A DNA stretch of 54,079 nucleotides, taken from the NCBI GenBank assembly GCA_018822105.1, contig JAHJLB010000012.1:1-54079 (forward strand), read 5' to 3'. The notes beneath the pieces are model-generated. The model was not told where the DNA came from and did not search any database. It saw nothing but the letters and a program-made list of their open reading frames with translations. This document shows, in pieces, positions 42,237-50,174 of the stretch. The first letter of the stretch is position 1. Every line of letters starts with the position of its first letter. Origin of the DNA: Pseudomonadota bacterium. GTDB taxonomy: Bacteria > Desulfobacterota > Desulfovibrionia > Desulfovibrionales > Desulfovibrionaceae. Made by a program: the position numbers and the translations under genes.

Positions 42237-42923
42237 ATGCGCATCCCCGCCCCGACCCTGACCGCCCTGGCGGCCCTGCTTCTCCTTCTTGTCTGCGCGC
42301 CGGGCCGGGCCGCGGCCCAGGACTCCGCCGTCACCACCCTGGCCGTGCTGCCCTTTGAAAACAATTCCGTCACCGACGCCAAGTCCTACGACCCCCTGAC
42401 CCAGGGCCTGGCGGCCATGCTCATCACCGACCTCAAGATGGCCGGGACCAGCCTCAAGGTCATCGAGCGCGCCCAGATCGCGGCCCTGCTCAAGGAGGTG
42501 GCCCTGGGCCAGACCGGCATGGTGGACGCCGCCACCGCCGTGCGCGCGGGCAAGCTGCTCGGCGCCCAGAGCATCGCCTTCGGCGCCTTCATGGTCCTGG
42601 GCAGCGACGTGCGCCTGGACGCGCGCATCATCAAGGTCGAGACCAGCGAATGCATGCAGGCCTCGTCCATCAGCGGCAGCAAGAGCGACTTCATGAAGCT
42701 GGAGCGCCAGCTGGCCGAGAAGATCGCCGCCGCCCTCAAGGTGACCCTGGCCGCCGCCCCGCCCGCCCGCGGCGGCATGGACGCGGCCATGCTCTACTCG
42801 CGCGGGCTGGAGGCCCTGGACAAGGGCAACAGGGCCGAGGCCGAGAAGCTCTTCGCCGAGACCGTGGCCGCCGACCCCGCCTACAAGCGCCAGGTGGACG
42901 GCATCATGGGCGCGCTGAAATAG
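42237..42923 (+). CDS. Exported CsgG-family protein with C-terminal TPR-like unit
   Basis: 228 residues. A signal peptide (LAALLLLLVCAPGRAAA) leads to a CsgG/FlgO-like domain: LAVLPFENNS, MLITDLKMAG, KVIERAQIAALLKE, LGAQSIAFGAF and ARIIKVETSE. A TPR-like pair of helices (MLYSRGLEALDKGN, AEKLFAETVAADP) closes the protein. No lipobox is evident. Such proteins bind or regulate envelope machines. It is the second CsgG-like protein of the cluster and ends in a strong hairpin. Confidence 0.82.
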   Translation: MRIPAPTLTALAALLLLLVCAPGRAAAQDSAVTTLAVLPFENNSVTDAKSYDPLTQGLAAMLITDLKMAGTSLKVIERAQIAALLKEVALGQTGMVDAATAVRAGKLLGAQSIAFGAFMVLGSDVRLDARIIKVETSECMQASSISGSKSDFMKLERQLAEKIAAALKVTLAAAPPARGGMDAAMLYSRGLEALDKGNRAEAEKLFAETVAADPAYKRQVDGIMGALK

Positions 42924-42940
42924 CCCGCGGCCGAGGAAGC

Positions 42941-42979
42941 GCAAAAGGCCCCGCCGGACAGTCCGGCGGGGCCTTTTGC
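42941..42979 (+). terminator. Strong terminator after CsgG/TPR gene
   Basis: GCAAAAGGCCCCGCCGGA (42941-42958) pairs perfectly with the 18 bases at 42962-42979 around loop CAG, and the second arm ends CCTTTTGC with GTTGGGTTT after it. A 170-base gap without a gene follows before the end of the caspase gene. Confidence 0.88.
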
Positions 42980-43147
42980 GTTGGGTTTCGCCCTGGTCAA
43001 AGCGTGGAAGGCGCCGTGGCGGCTTCCGTGGCAAGGCTGCGGGGCCAGCCAGCCGGCAGGCCTGCGGCACGGCCCCTTGGCGCCCCGGCAGGCCGTTGGG
43101 GCGGCCGTGGTGCTGGCCGTGGACGAACCCGTGGGGCCGGCGCGGTC

Positions 43148-44860
43148 CTACTTGACCCGGATGTCCACCTGCTCGTTGCCGAAGTCCTGCACGAAGATCT
43201 TTGACCTGCCGCCAAGGGCCTTGTTGTCCACGGCCACGGCCAGGTCCTCGCCGCTGCCGCCGAAGAGCAGGTCCAGCACCAGCAGGCCGCTCTGCTTGTT
43301 GAAGCGGTCCGTGCTCACCTGGGTCACGCGGGGGGTCTTCTCCAGGGCCGCCACCAGGGCCCCGTAGACGGCCATGTCCTTGACCCCGGTGGCGAAGACG
43401 CGCACGGCCCCGCCCTCGGCGCCGGCCTTCTGGGCCGCAGCCAGGAGGGTGGGCACCACGAAGCTGTCCACGGTCTCGCGCGAGGCCTGGGCAAGGGCCT
43501 GCTGCGCCCCGTTGAGCGCGCTGATGTGGGCCGCGGCCGCGGTCTTCACCGTGGCGCCCACGATCTGCCCGGTCTGGGAGCTGATGATCTTGAGCTGGAT
43601 GTTGGTCTGGATGGACTTCATGCCCGTGCCGGGCATGATCTCGCCCAGCTCCTGGATCACGGCCTTGCCCACGAGCACGTACTTGGCCCCGAACATGGTG
43701 CCCAGCTGCTTGGCCGCGTCCACGTTGCCGGAAAGGGCCATGCGGGCCTGGCCCATCTGGTTGGCGGCCTCCAGCTGGGACTTGTCGATGAGCGGGTAGC
43801 CCTTTTCCGAAAGCTTGGCGATGAGCTCGTTCTCGGCCATGTTCATGCCCTTCACCGGGCAGTTCACGCAGTCCTCCTGCAAGAGGAACATGAGCTTGGG
43901 CGGACGGGCGGCGGCCGCCGGCCTGAGGGCGGCCGGGGCGGCCTGCTGGGCCGGAGCCGCGCTGGCCGGGGCGGGCTTGGCCGCGGCCTGCTGCTGGCCG
44001 CGCTCGATCTGGCGCTTGAGCTCGGCGATCTCCTGGCGCTCCTTTTCGATGCGCGCCCATTCCTCGCTCACGGCCTTGTCCGCTGGGCCCTCGGCCGTGG
44101 CCCCGCCCTTGAAGAAGAAATCGCCCGTCAGGGACGAGGACTGCCAGGGCACCTGGCGCTTGCCGGTCTCGCGCATGACGGACACGCGGACCTTCTTGAG
44201 CACCTTGTCCACCTCCAGGTTGGGGGTGGGCATGTATTCCAGCATGTACTTGGTGAACACGCCGTTCTTGCCCTCGCCGTCGGCAGCGGTGTCGCCGGGG
44301 GCCGTGGCGTAGGCGATGAACGTCCCGGTGGGCGCGTCCATGCGCGCCAGGCCCTTGGCGCTCGAGCGGTAGCTGCGGGCAAAGGGGTTGTCGCGGCAGG
44401 CGTCGAGCACGACGATGTTCAGCGGGTTGCCCGCGGTGTGCATGGCGTCGAGCACCTTGCCCGCGTCCACGGTCTCGTACTTGACGTCGGACTCCTGGCT
44501 GATCTTGGCCCCCACGGGCACGAGGTAGTTCACCCCGCCCACCTGCATGCCGTGGCCGGCGTAGAAGAACAGGCCCACGGAATCCTTGGTCAGCTTGCCC
44601 TGGAAGGTGCGGATGGCGTTCTCCATCTGCTTCTGGTTGGCGTTCAGGTGGGACAAGACCTCGAAGCCCATGCCCTTGAGCATGTTGGCCATGTCCGTGG
44701 CGTCGTTGACGGGGTTCTTCAGCGGGGAGCTCTCGTAGGCCGAGTTGCCGATGACCAGGGCCAGGCGGTGCTGCGGGGTGTCGGCCCGCACGCTGACGGC
44801 CGTCAATACCAGCAGGATCAGGACCGCGCACAGGGTCCGTGCGAGTTGGCGTGGGCTCAT
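43148..44860 (-). CDS. Exported caspase-like (C14) protein with CsgG/FlgT-like C terminus
   Basis: 570 residues: a signal peptide (LCAVLILLVLTAVSVRA), a caspase p20-like domain (about 30-265) with the catalytic His in FFYAGHGMQ and Cys in VVLDACRDNPF, a coiled coil (EEWARIEKERQEIAELKRQIERG in pieces), a Pro/Ala/Gln linker, and a 230-residue C-terminal region with LIDKSQLEAANQ and GAKYVLVGKAVIQELG, as in CsgG/FlgT/LpoB-type envelope proteins. It includes a CVNC pair. An active periplasmic protease with an assembly module is inferred. AAGGAGG precedes the ATG. Confidence 0.85.
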   Translation of the reverse strand: MSPRQLARTLCAVLILLVLTAVSVRADTPQHRLALVIGNSAYESSPLKNPVNDATDMANMLKGMGFEVLSHLNANQKQMENAIRTFQGKLTKDSVGLFFYAGHGMQVGGVNYLVPVGAKISQESDVKYETVDAGKVLDAMHTAGNPLNIVVLDACRDNPFARSYRSSAKGLARMDAPTGTFIAYATAPGDTAADGEGKNGVFTKYMLEYMPTPNLEVDKVLKKVRVSVMRETGKRQVPWQSSSLTGDFFFKGGATAEGPADKAVSEEWARIEKERQEIAELKRQIERGQQQAAAKPAPASAAPAQQAAPAALRPAAAARPPKLMFLLQEDCVNCPVKGMNMAENELIAKLSEKGYPLIDKSQLEAANQMGQARMALSGNVDAAKQLGTMFGAKYVLVGKAVIQELGEIMPGTGMKSIQTNIQLKIISSQTGQIVGATVKTAAAAHISALNGAQQALAQASRETVDSFVVPTLLAAAQKAGAEGGAVRVFATGVKDMAVYGALVAALEKTPRVTQVSTDRFNKQSGLLVLDLLFGGSGEDLAVAVDNKALGGRSKIFVQDFGNEQVDIRVK

Positions 44861-44898
44861 GGATGTGCCTCCTTGCATGCTGCGGGATTCTTGTCCGA

Positions 44899-44927
44899 CC
44901 CATACCCGAAGCTGGCAAGCATGGCAA
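44899..44927 (-). promoter_or_regulatory. Promoter with GCTTCGGG block (caspase-like gene)
   Basis: On the minus strand TTGCCA (complement of 44922-44927), 17 bases that end in GCTTCGGG, and TATGGG (complement of 44899-44904), about 40 bases before the start at 44860. Same layout as the promoter at 41656-41684. Confidence 0.55.
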
Positions 44928-44970
44928 TGCGGCGGGAAGAGTTTGCCGGGCGAAGGCCCCCGGGCGCGGG

Positions 44971-46188
44971 CTACTTCAGCTTGCCGGGGAAGCTCTGGGG
45001 GTCCAGGTCGAGGACCTCCTCGCCGCGGATGTAGTGCATGATGCGCGGGTGCTCCACGGAGTCCAGGAGGTTGGCGATGGCCCCGCGCAGGCGCTCGGCC
45101 CCGCTCAGGGCGCAGCAGATGAGCTCGATCTCGCGGGCCAGGTCGAGGGCGGTGCGGAACTGGCGCAGCACGGGCACGGCCCCGGCCTGGATGGCGGCCT
45201 CCAGGTCCTCCTTGACCAGCTCCAGGCAGTTCTTGATCACCGACAGGGCGTTGTTGCCCACGTGGGCCATGCCGCCCGAGGCCTTGGCCAGGGCGTCGCG
45301 GCCCACCTCCAGGCGCGAGCCCACGGTGAGGGACACGATGCGCGAGCAGTCGGCCAGGAACTGGTGGTCGAAGCCGCTGAAAAAGCCCTCGACGCGGGAA
45401 TAGAGCATAATCAGCCCGAAGGGCCGGGTGTCGTGCCCGCGCAGGATGAAGGCCAGGCGCGAGCGGTAGCCCTCCTGGTAGGCCACGCAGTCGTACGATT
45501 CGCCCCCGCGCTCGGCGCTCATGAGGTTGTTTGAGAGCACGTAGCTCCACGGCTTGCTGGCCACGGCCTGCATCACCGGATGGCCGGGGATGCTCTCCTC
45601 CAGGGCGTGCACGAAGATGGGCGTGGCCGTGCCGTGCAGGGTGTCGGCGGCCACGTTGACCCATTCCTCGGACTTGTCGCGCAGGCGGCAGACGAAAAGG
45701 TCGGCCTCCAGCTGCTCCAGGAGCACCCCGGCGCTCTGCTCCAGAATCTCCTCCGGGGTCTGGAACTCCCCGCCCACGTTCACCAGGGCGTAGGTGATCT
45801 GGACCATGAGCGACATCTGCTCGTGCGCCCGGCGCAGGAGCGAGAACTTCTCGTCCAGGCGCACCAGCTCGGCCTTGGCCTTGCCCCGGCGGCGCAGGCG
45901 CGCGGCCACGGGCCGGTCGAGCTTCGAGCGGATGTCGGTGAGCATGGGCAGGAGGTTGCGCCAGTCGAAGACCCGGGCCCGGGCGTCCACGAACTTGGGC
46001 GTCTGGTTCGCGGCTTCGAGCCCGGCCTTGACCGAGAGCAGGAGGTCGCCCAGGGCGCGGCGCACCGGGGCCGGGGCCGCGCCCATGAGGGCCATGAGCT
46101 CCTGGCGCACGGGCTGGGGCTGGGGCGGCGCGGGGCAGGCCTGACCTGGGGCGGGCTGGGCCGCGGACGGTTTCTTGCTGCGGGGCAT
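44971..46188 (-). CDS. GAF-domain protein with H-box-like helix, no kinase domain
   Basis: 405 residues. A Pro-rich start, a helical N-terminal part, a coiled coil (about 85-125), a GAF domain (about 125-275), and then GGMAHVGNNALSVIKNCLELV, which resembles the phospho-accepting H-box helix of histidine kinases (shown as landmarks GGMAHVGNNAL and SVIKNCL). The protein ends without a HATPase domain. It may be a histidine phosphotransfer-like scaffold or a degenerate kinase. AAGGAAC precedes the start at 46188; an in-frame ATG at 46251 is less likely. Confidence 0.68.
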   Translation of the reverse strand: MPRSKKPSAAQPAPGQACPAPPQPQPVRQELMALMGAAPAPVRRALGDLLLSVKAGLEAANQTPKFVDARARVFDWRNLLPMLTDIRSKLDRPVAARLRRRGKAKAELVRLDEKFSLLRRAHEQMSLMVQITYALVNVGGEFQTPEEILEQSAGVLLEQLEADLFVCRLRDKSEEWVNVAADTLHGTATPIFVHALEESIPGHPVMQAVASKPWSYVLSNNLMSAERGGESYDCVAYQEGYRSRLAFILRGHDTRPFGLIMLYSRVEGFFSGFDHQFLADCSRIVSLTVGSRLEVGRDALAKASGGMAHVGNNALSVIKNCLELVKEDLEAAIQAGAVPVLRQFRTALDLAREIELICCALSGAERLRGAIANLLDSVEHPRIMHYIRGEEVLDLDPQSFPGKLK

Positions 46189-46334
46189 GGCGGAAAGTTC
46201 CTTGGCGCTTGGCGCGTGCTCGGCGGCGGAAATCGCCGCGCGAGGCATCAACTATAACCCCGCCGGGGGATTTGGCAAGCATTGTGCGGAAAGGGACAAG
46301 GGGAGGGGCTCTGGCCGGACTGCGCGAGAGCTGG

Positions 46335-46589
46335 CTAGGGGGTGCGCACGAGGCGGAAGCCAACGGCGCCATCCCCATAACCGGCTGTCTTGCTGGCCCG
46401 AGCGGCCGTGCGGACGGACTTGAGGCCCTGGCACCAGCTCCCGCCGCGCCGGACCCGCTTTGAGCCCTCTCCAGCGAGTACAGGGTTGCCTTTCCAGTGG
46501 GATGCGTAAGCGTTCTTGCCGTATACGTCGGCACACCACTCCCAGACGCTGCCGCTCATATCGTGCAGGCCGAGGCCGTGTGGCTCTTG
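46335..46589 (-). pseudogene. C-terminal fragment of formylglycine-generating-enzyme-like protein
   Basis: Only the last third of an FGE-sulfatase (SUMF1-type) domain is present: GLGLHDMSGSVWEW, KRVRRGGSWCQG, VRTAARA and a final GFRLVRTP. The first two thirds are missing; upstream minus-strand sequence is Ala/Leu/Glu-rich and unrelated. No credible start or ribosome-binding site exists for the fragment. It lies at the junction with a plus-strand fragment that looks like a PEP-CTERM-type tail, so a rearrangement is likely. Confidence 0.75.
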
Positions 46590-46640
46590 GGCACGGTCCT
46601 GGTGGGCCTCGTCGGCTTCAAGCTCAAGCGCAAGGCCTAG
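46560..46640 (+). pseudogene. Possible PEP-CTERM-type sorting tail, 3' remnant
   Basis: The plus-strand frame to the TAG at 46638-46640 reads AEAVWLLGTVLVGLVGF and then KLKRKA: a hydrophobic helix and a basic end, like the AVWLLGSGLLGL tails of exosortase substrates. No ATG-started gene of any length precedes it, and a terminator follows within 25 bases, so it may be the 3' end of a lost gene. The antisense of the FGE fragment overlaps about 15 bases, so chance likeness cannot be ruled out. Confidence 0.42.
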
Positions 46641-46662
46641 CATCCTTTTCTTGACTATCCGC

Positions 46663-46692
46663 AGAGGCGGGGCCAATCTTGGCTCCGCCTCT
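46663..46692 (+). terminator. Terminator after the sorting-tail remnant
   Basis: AGAGGCGGGGCCA (46663-46675) pairs with TGGCTCCGCCTCT (46680-46692) with one mismatch, loop ATCT, then TGCCTTTGTTCC. It has no intact gene before it on the plus strand, which supports the loss of one. Confidence 0.7.
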
Positions 46693-46765
46693 TGCCTTTG
46701 TTCCGGCTTGATAAACGCAGCCCTTCCCAGGCGCGACACCTGGCCGGGAAAGGAATATGGTGAGC

Positions 46766-47548
46766 ATGATGGACGACAGACTGAGCGCGGGCCGCGAGGC
46801 TCTGATCAAGTTGAATCCCAAGGCCGAGGAGAACCTGCGCCAGGCCCTGGCCGACATCGCCCCGGACATGGTGGAGATGGTCGTGGCCTTCGGCTATGGG
46901 GACATCATGGCCCGACCCGGCCTGGGCCTGCCCGACCGGCAGGTGGCGACCATCGCGGCGCTGACCGCCCTGGGCAACGCCGAACCCCAGCTCCGGTTCC
47001 ACATCGACGGCGGCCTGAACGTGGGCTTGAGCCCACAGGAGGTGGTGGAAACCATCTACGTCACCACCGTGTTCGCGGGGTTTCCGGCGGGCCTGAGCGC
47101 GCTGGCCTGCGCCCGCGCAGTGTTCCAGGAGCGCGGCGTAAAGCCCAACATCCCGCCCGCCCCAGCGGACTCCGCCCGCCACCAGCGAGGGCTGGCCGCC
47201 CTGGAGACCACCAGCCGGGGGGCGGGCCAGGCCGTGGTGGACATGCTGGCCGACATCGCCCCGGACATGGCCCGCTTCATCCTGGATTTCTCGTACGGCG
47301 ACGTCATCTCGCGCCCGGGCCTCTCGCCCCGGCGCAAGGAGCTGGCCATGATCGCCGCCAGCATCGCGCGCGGCACCATGCGCCCGCAACTGAAAGTCCA
47401 CGTCAAGGCCGGGCTGAACGTGGGGCTCACCAGGGACGAGATGGTGGAGGCAGCCATGCAGATGGCGAGCTACGCGGGCTTCCCGGCTGCCCTAAACGGC
47501 CTGGGCGCAGTGCGCGAGGCCTTTGAGGAGGCCGACGCCGCCGGGTAG
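46766..47548 (+). CDS. Tandem carboxymuconolactone decarboxylase (CMD)-family protein
   Basis: About 260 residues with two CMD units in tandem: LADIAPDMVEMVVAFGYGDIMARPGL and LADIAPDMARFILDFSYGDVISRPGL mark the same position in each (landmarks LADIAPDM, YGD, RPGL). Each unit ends with a GLNVGL / FAGFPA or YAGFPA segment. The CxxC of AhpD-type peroxidases is absent, so it is of the gamma-carboxymuconolactone decarboxylase type without assured activity. ATGs at 46757, 46766 and 46769 are in frame; AAAGGA at 46749-46754 fits 46766 best. Confidence 0.85.
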   Translation: MMDDRLSAGREALIKLNPKAEENLRQALADIAPDMVEMVVAFGYGDIMARPGLGLPDRQVATIAALTALGNAEPQLRFHIDGGLNVGLSPQEVVETIYVTTVFAGFPAGLSALACARAVFQERGVKPNIPPAPADSARHQRGLAALETTSRGAGQAVVDMLADIAPDMARFILDFSYGDVISRPGLSPRRKELAMIAASIARGTMRPQLKVHVKAGLNVGLTRDEMVEAAMQMASYAGFPAALNGLGAVREAFEEADAAG

Positions 47549-47569
47549 CAGCGCATGCCGTTCGGCGCA

Positions 47570-47597
47570 AAGAAAAAAGGGGGGCCGAAGCCCCCCC
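47570..47597 (-). terminator. Terminator of the liv operon
   Basis: GGGGGGC (47579-47585) pairs with GCCCCCC (47590-47596) around CGAA. On the minus strand TTTTTTCTTTG follows. It ends livK-H-M-G-F and may also stop transcripts of the convergent CMD gene. Confidence 0.88.
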
Positions 47598-47634
47598 TAC
47601 AATTTCGACAAACGACGCTTTCGGCGTCGACACC

Positions 47635-48369
47635 CTAGCCCCCCAGATAGGCCTTCTTGACCTCCGGATCGGCCAGCAGCTCCTCGCTTGGGCCCTGGGC
47701 CACGATCTCGCCGGTGTCCAGCACGTAGCCCCGGTGGGCGAAGCGCAGGGCCAGGTTGGCGTTCTGCTCGATAAGCAGGATGGTCATGCCCTCGGCGTTG
47801 AGCTCTTTCAGCGTGCGGAACATGTCGTACATCAGAAGCGGGGCCAGGCCCATGCTGGGCTCGTCGAGCATGAGGAAGCTGCACTTGCTCATGAGCGCGC
47901 GGCCCAGGGCCAGCATCTGCTGCTCCCCGCCGGAGAGCGACTCGCTGCGCTGCTTCTTGCGCTCGCCCAGGCGCGGGAAGAGCGTGAACACGCGGTCGAA
48001 GTCGCGGTGGACGGCCTCATGCCCGTCGGTGCGGGCATAGGTGGCCAGCCTCAGATTCTCCTCCACCGTGAGGTTGCCGAAGATTCTTCGGCCCTCGGGC
48101 ACCAGGGCCATGTTCAGCTCGCTGACGATTTTGTGCGGGGGCACGGCGAGGATGCTCCGGCCCTTGAAGAGGATGTCGCCCTCGATGACGCGCGGGGCCT
48201 CCGGGGGCGGCAGGCGGCAGATGGACAGAAGCGTGGTGGACTTGCCGGCGCCGTTGGCGCCGATCAAGGTCACGATCTCGCCCTCCTTCACGTCAAAGGA
48301 GATGCCGTGCAGGGCCTCGATATTGCCGTAGCGAACCTTGAGGTTCTTGACTTCGAGCAGCGTGTTCAA
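47635..48369 (-). CDS. livF: Branched-chain amino-acid ABC transporter ATP-binding protein LivF
   Basis: 244 residues. Walker A GANGAGKST, signature LSGGEQQM and Walker B FLMLDEPS. It powers the LivHM permease with LivG. I place the start at a TTG (NTLLEVKNLKVRYG) whose last bases overlap the livG TGA as TTGA, because the family begins here and no ATG is in frame nearby; coupling would explain the weak start codon. Confidence 0.93.
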   Translation of the reverse strand: MNTLLEVKNLKVRYGNIEALHGISFDVKEGEIVTLIGANGAGKSTTLLSICRLPPPEAPRVIEGDILFKGRSILAVPPHKIVSELNMALVPEGRRIFGNLTVEENLRLATYARTDGHEAVHRDFDRVFTLFPRLGERKKQRSESLSGGEQQMLALGRALMSKCSFLMLDEPSMGLAPLLMYDMFRTLKELNAEGMTILLIEQNANLALRFAHRGYVLDTGEIVAQGPSEELLADPEVKKAYLGG

Positions 48370-49133
48370 ATGGTGTCGTCTCCCAGATAGGCTTTGATGA
48401 CCGCGGGGTTGGCCTGGATCTCCGCCGGCGAGCCGTCGGCGATGGTGGCCCCGAAGTCGATGACCTTGATGTGCGAGCACAGGCTCATGACCACCTTCAT
48501 CTGGTGCTCGATCATCCAGATGGTCACCGGATAGGTGTCGTGGATCCAGCGCACCAGCTTGATCAAGCCCTCCACGTCGGCGGAGTTGAGCCCGGCGGCG
48601 GGCTCGTCGAGCAGCAGCAGCGAGGGCTTGAGGCTCATGGCCCGGGCGATCTCCACCCGGCGCTGCAGGCCGTAGGACAGGTTCCGGGGCAGCTCGTGGG
48701 CGCAGTCCTTCAGGTCCATGGCCTCCAGCAGCTCCCAGGCCGTGCGCTCGATCTCGGTCTCGCGGAGCATGTACTTCCTGGTGCGCAGGAAGCAGTCCAG
48801 CAGGCTGTAGCCGCAGCGGTAGTGCTGCGACACGCGGATGTTGTCCAGCACGCTCATCTCGCCCCAGAGGCGGATGCCCTGGAAGGTGCGGGCCACGCCC
48901 AGGCTGGTCACCTGGTGCGGCCGCATGCCCCTGGTGTCTTTGCCCAGCACGGTGATTGCGCCCTCGCTCGGCTGGTAGAAGCCGGAGATGAGGTTGAAGA
49001 CCGTGGTCTTGCCCGCGCCGTTGGGGCCGATGAGGGCCACCATCTGGCGCTCGCCGAGCTCGATGTTGAAGTCGTTGACGGCGATGAGCCCGCCGAAGCG
49101 GCAGGTGAGTCCTTTGATTTCAAGAAGCGACAT
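48366..49133 (-). CDS. livG: Branched-chain amino-acid ABC transporter ATP-binding protein LivG
   Basis: 255 residues. Walker A GPNGAGKTT, NLSYGLQRRVEIARA as signature region (LSYGLQ in place of LSGGQ, usual in LivG), Walker B LLLLDEPAAGLN. The BCA-type C-terminal extension IKAYLG is present. It lies 15 bases after livM. Confidence 0.95.
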   Translation of the reverse strand: MSLLEIKGLTCRFGGLIAVNDFNIELGERQMVALIGPNGAGKTTVFNLISGFYQPSEGAITVLGKDTRGMRPHQVTSLGVARTFQGIRLWGEMSVLDNIRVSQHYRCGYSLLDCFLRTRKYMLRETEIERTAWELLEAMDLKDCAHELPRNLSYGLQRRVEIARAMSLKPSLLLLDEPAAGLNSADVEGLIKLVRWIHDTYPVTIWMIEHQMKVVMSLCSHIKVIDFGATIADGSPAEIQANPAVIKAYLGDDTI

Positions 49134-49148
49134 GTGGTCTCCGGCAGC

Positions 49149-50162
49149 CTATTTGAACGAGTAGTACTTTTTGAGCTTCGGGAACAGGTCGGAAAGTTCC
49201 TTGTTGCCCATGATGCCCTCGGGCCTGAACTGCATGAGCAGGATCAAAAGCAGCGGGATGACCACCCATTTCCAGATCTCAAGGGGGCGCAGGACCTCCA
49301 GCAGCACGGTGAACAGCACCGCCGAGAGCGTGGCCCCGGAGAGCGAGCCCATGCCGCCCAGGTAGACCATGACCATGACCTCGGTGGACTTCATGATGTC
49401 AAACGAGTGCGGGTTCACATAGCCCAGGATGTGGGCGAAGAGCCCCCCGGCCAGGCCGGCCAGGCCCGAGGAGAGCATGAAGGCGATGAGCTTCATGCGG
49501 TTGGTGTCCACGCTCATGATCTCGGCCGCGATCTCGTCCTGGGCGATGGCCGGCACGCCCTTGCCCAGGGTGGAGGACACGAAGCGCCGCAGGATCCAGA
49601 CGCTGAACAGGGTGCCGCCCAGGACCCAGAGGAGCATCCAGGGGATCTGCACCAGGTCGTTCATGGCGTTCACCGTGGCGTTCATGCCCATGAAGCCCCT
49701 GGGGCCGCCGATGATCTCCAGGTTGTCGATGGCCGAGATGACGATGTAGTTGGCCGCCAGGGTGATGATGGCCAGGTAGTCGCCGCGCGTCTTGAACGAG
49801 GGCACGGCCACCACCAGCCCGGCCACGGCGGCCACGGCCGCGCCCGCCGCAAGGGCCAGGGGAAAGGCCAGCAGGGCCAGGGAGTCCGGCAGAAGCGGCG
49901 CGCCCAGGATGTGGTTCTTGCTGAAGCAGAGCACGGTGACCAAGGAGGAGGCGTAGGCCCCCACGCACATGAAGCCGCCGTGCCCGCAGGAGAACTCGCC
50001 CATGTAGCCGTTGACCAGGTTCAGGCTGGAGCACAGAATGATGTTCACGCCCATGAGCATGATCACCGACTGCAGGTACTGGTTGATGACGCCCAGCTGG
50101 GCCAGCACGGCCAGCACGGCCATGCCCGCGAACATGGTGATGGTGAAGGTGTGTTTCTGCAT
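49149..50162 (-). CDS. livM: Branched-chain amino-acid ABC transporter permease LivM
   Basis: 337 residues, about eight to ten membrane helices. The family motif is seen around NLVNGYMGEFSCGHGGFMCVGAYASS and the EAA-like loop ISVDTNRMKL / GLAGGLFAHILGYV (landmarks). It forms the membrane channel with LivH. Start MQKHTFTITMF is 12 bases after livH. Confidence 0.95.
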   Translation of the reverse strand: MQKHTFTITMFAGMAVLAVLAQLGVINQYLQSVIMLMGVNIILCSSLNLVNGYMGEFSCGHGGFMCVGAYASSLVTVLCFSKNHILGAPLLPDSLALLAFPLALAAGAAVAAVAGLVVAVPSFKTRGDYLAIITLAANYIVISAIDNLEIIGGPRGFMGMNATVNAMNDLVQIPWMLLWVLGGTLFSVWILRRFVSSTLGKGVPAIAQDEIAAEIMSVDTNRMKLIAFMLSSGLAGLAGGLFAHILGYVNPHSFDIMKSTEVMVMVYLGGMGSLSGATLSAVLFTVLLEVLRPLEIWKWVVIPLLLILLMQFRPEGIMGNKELSDLFPKLKKYYSFK

Positions 50163-50174
50163 GACGTGCTTCCG

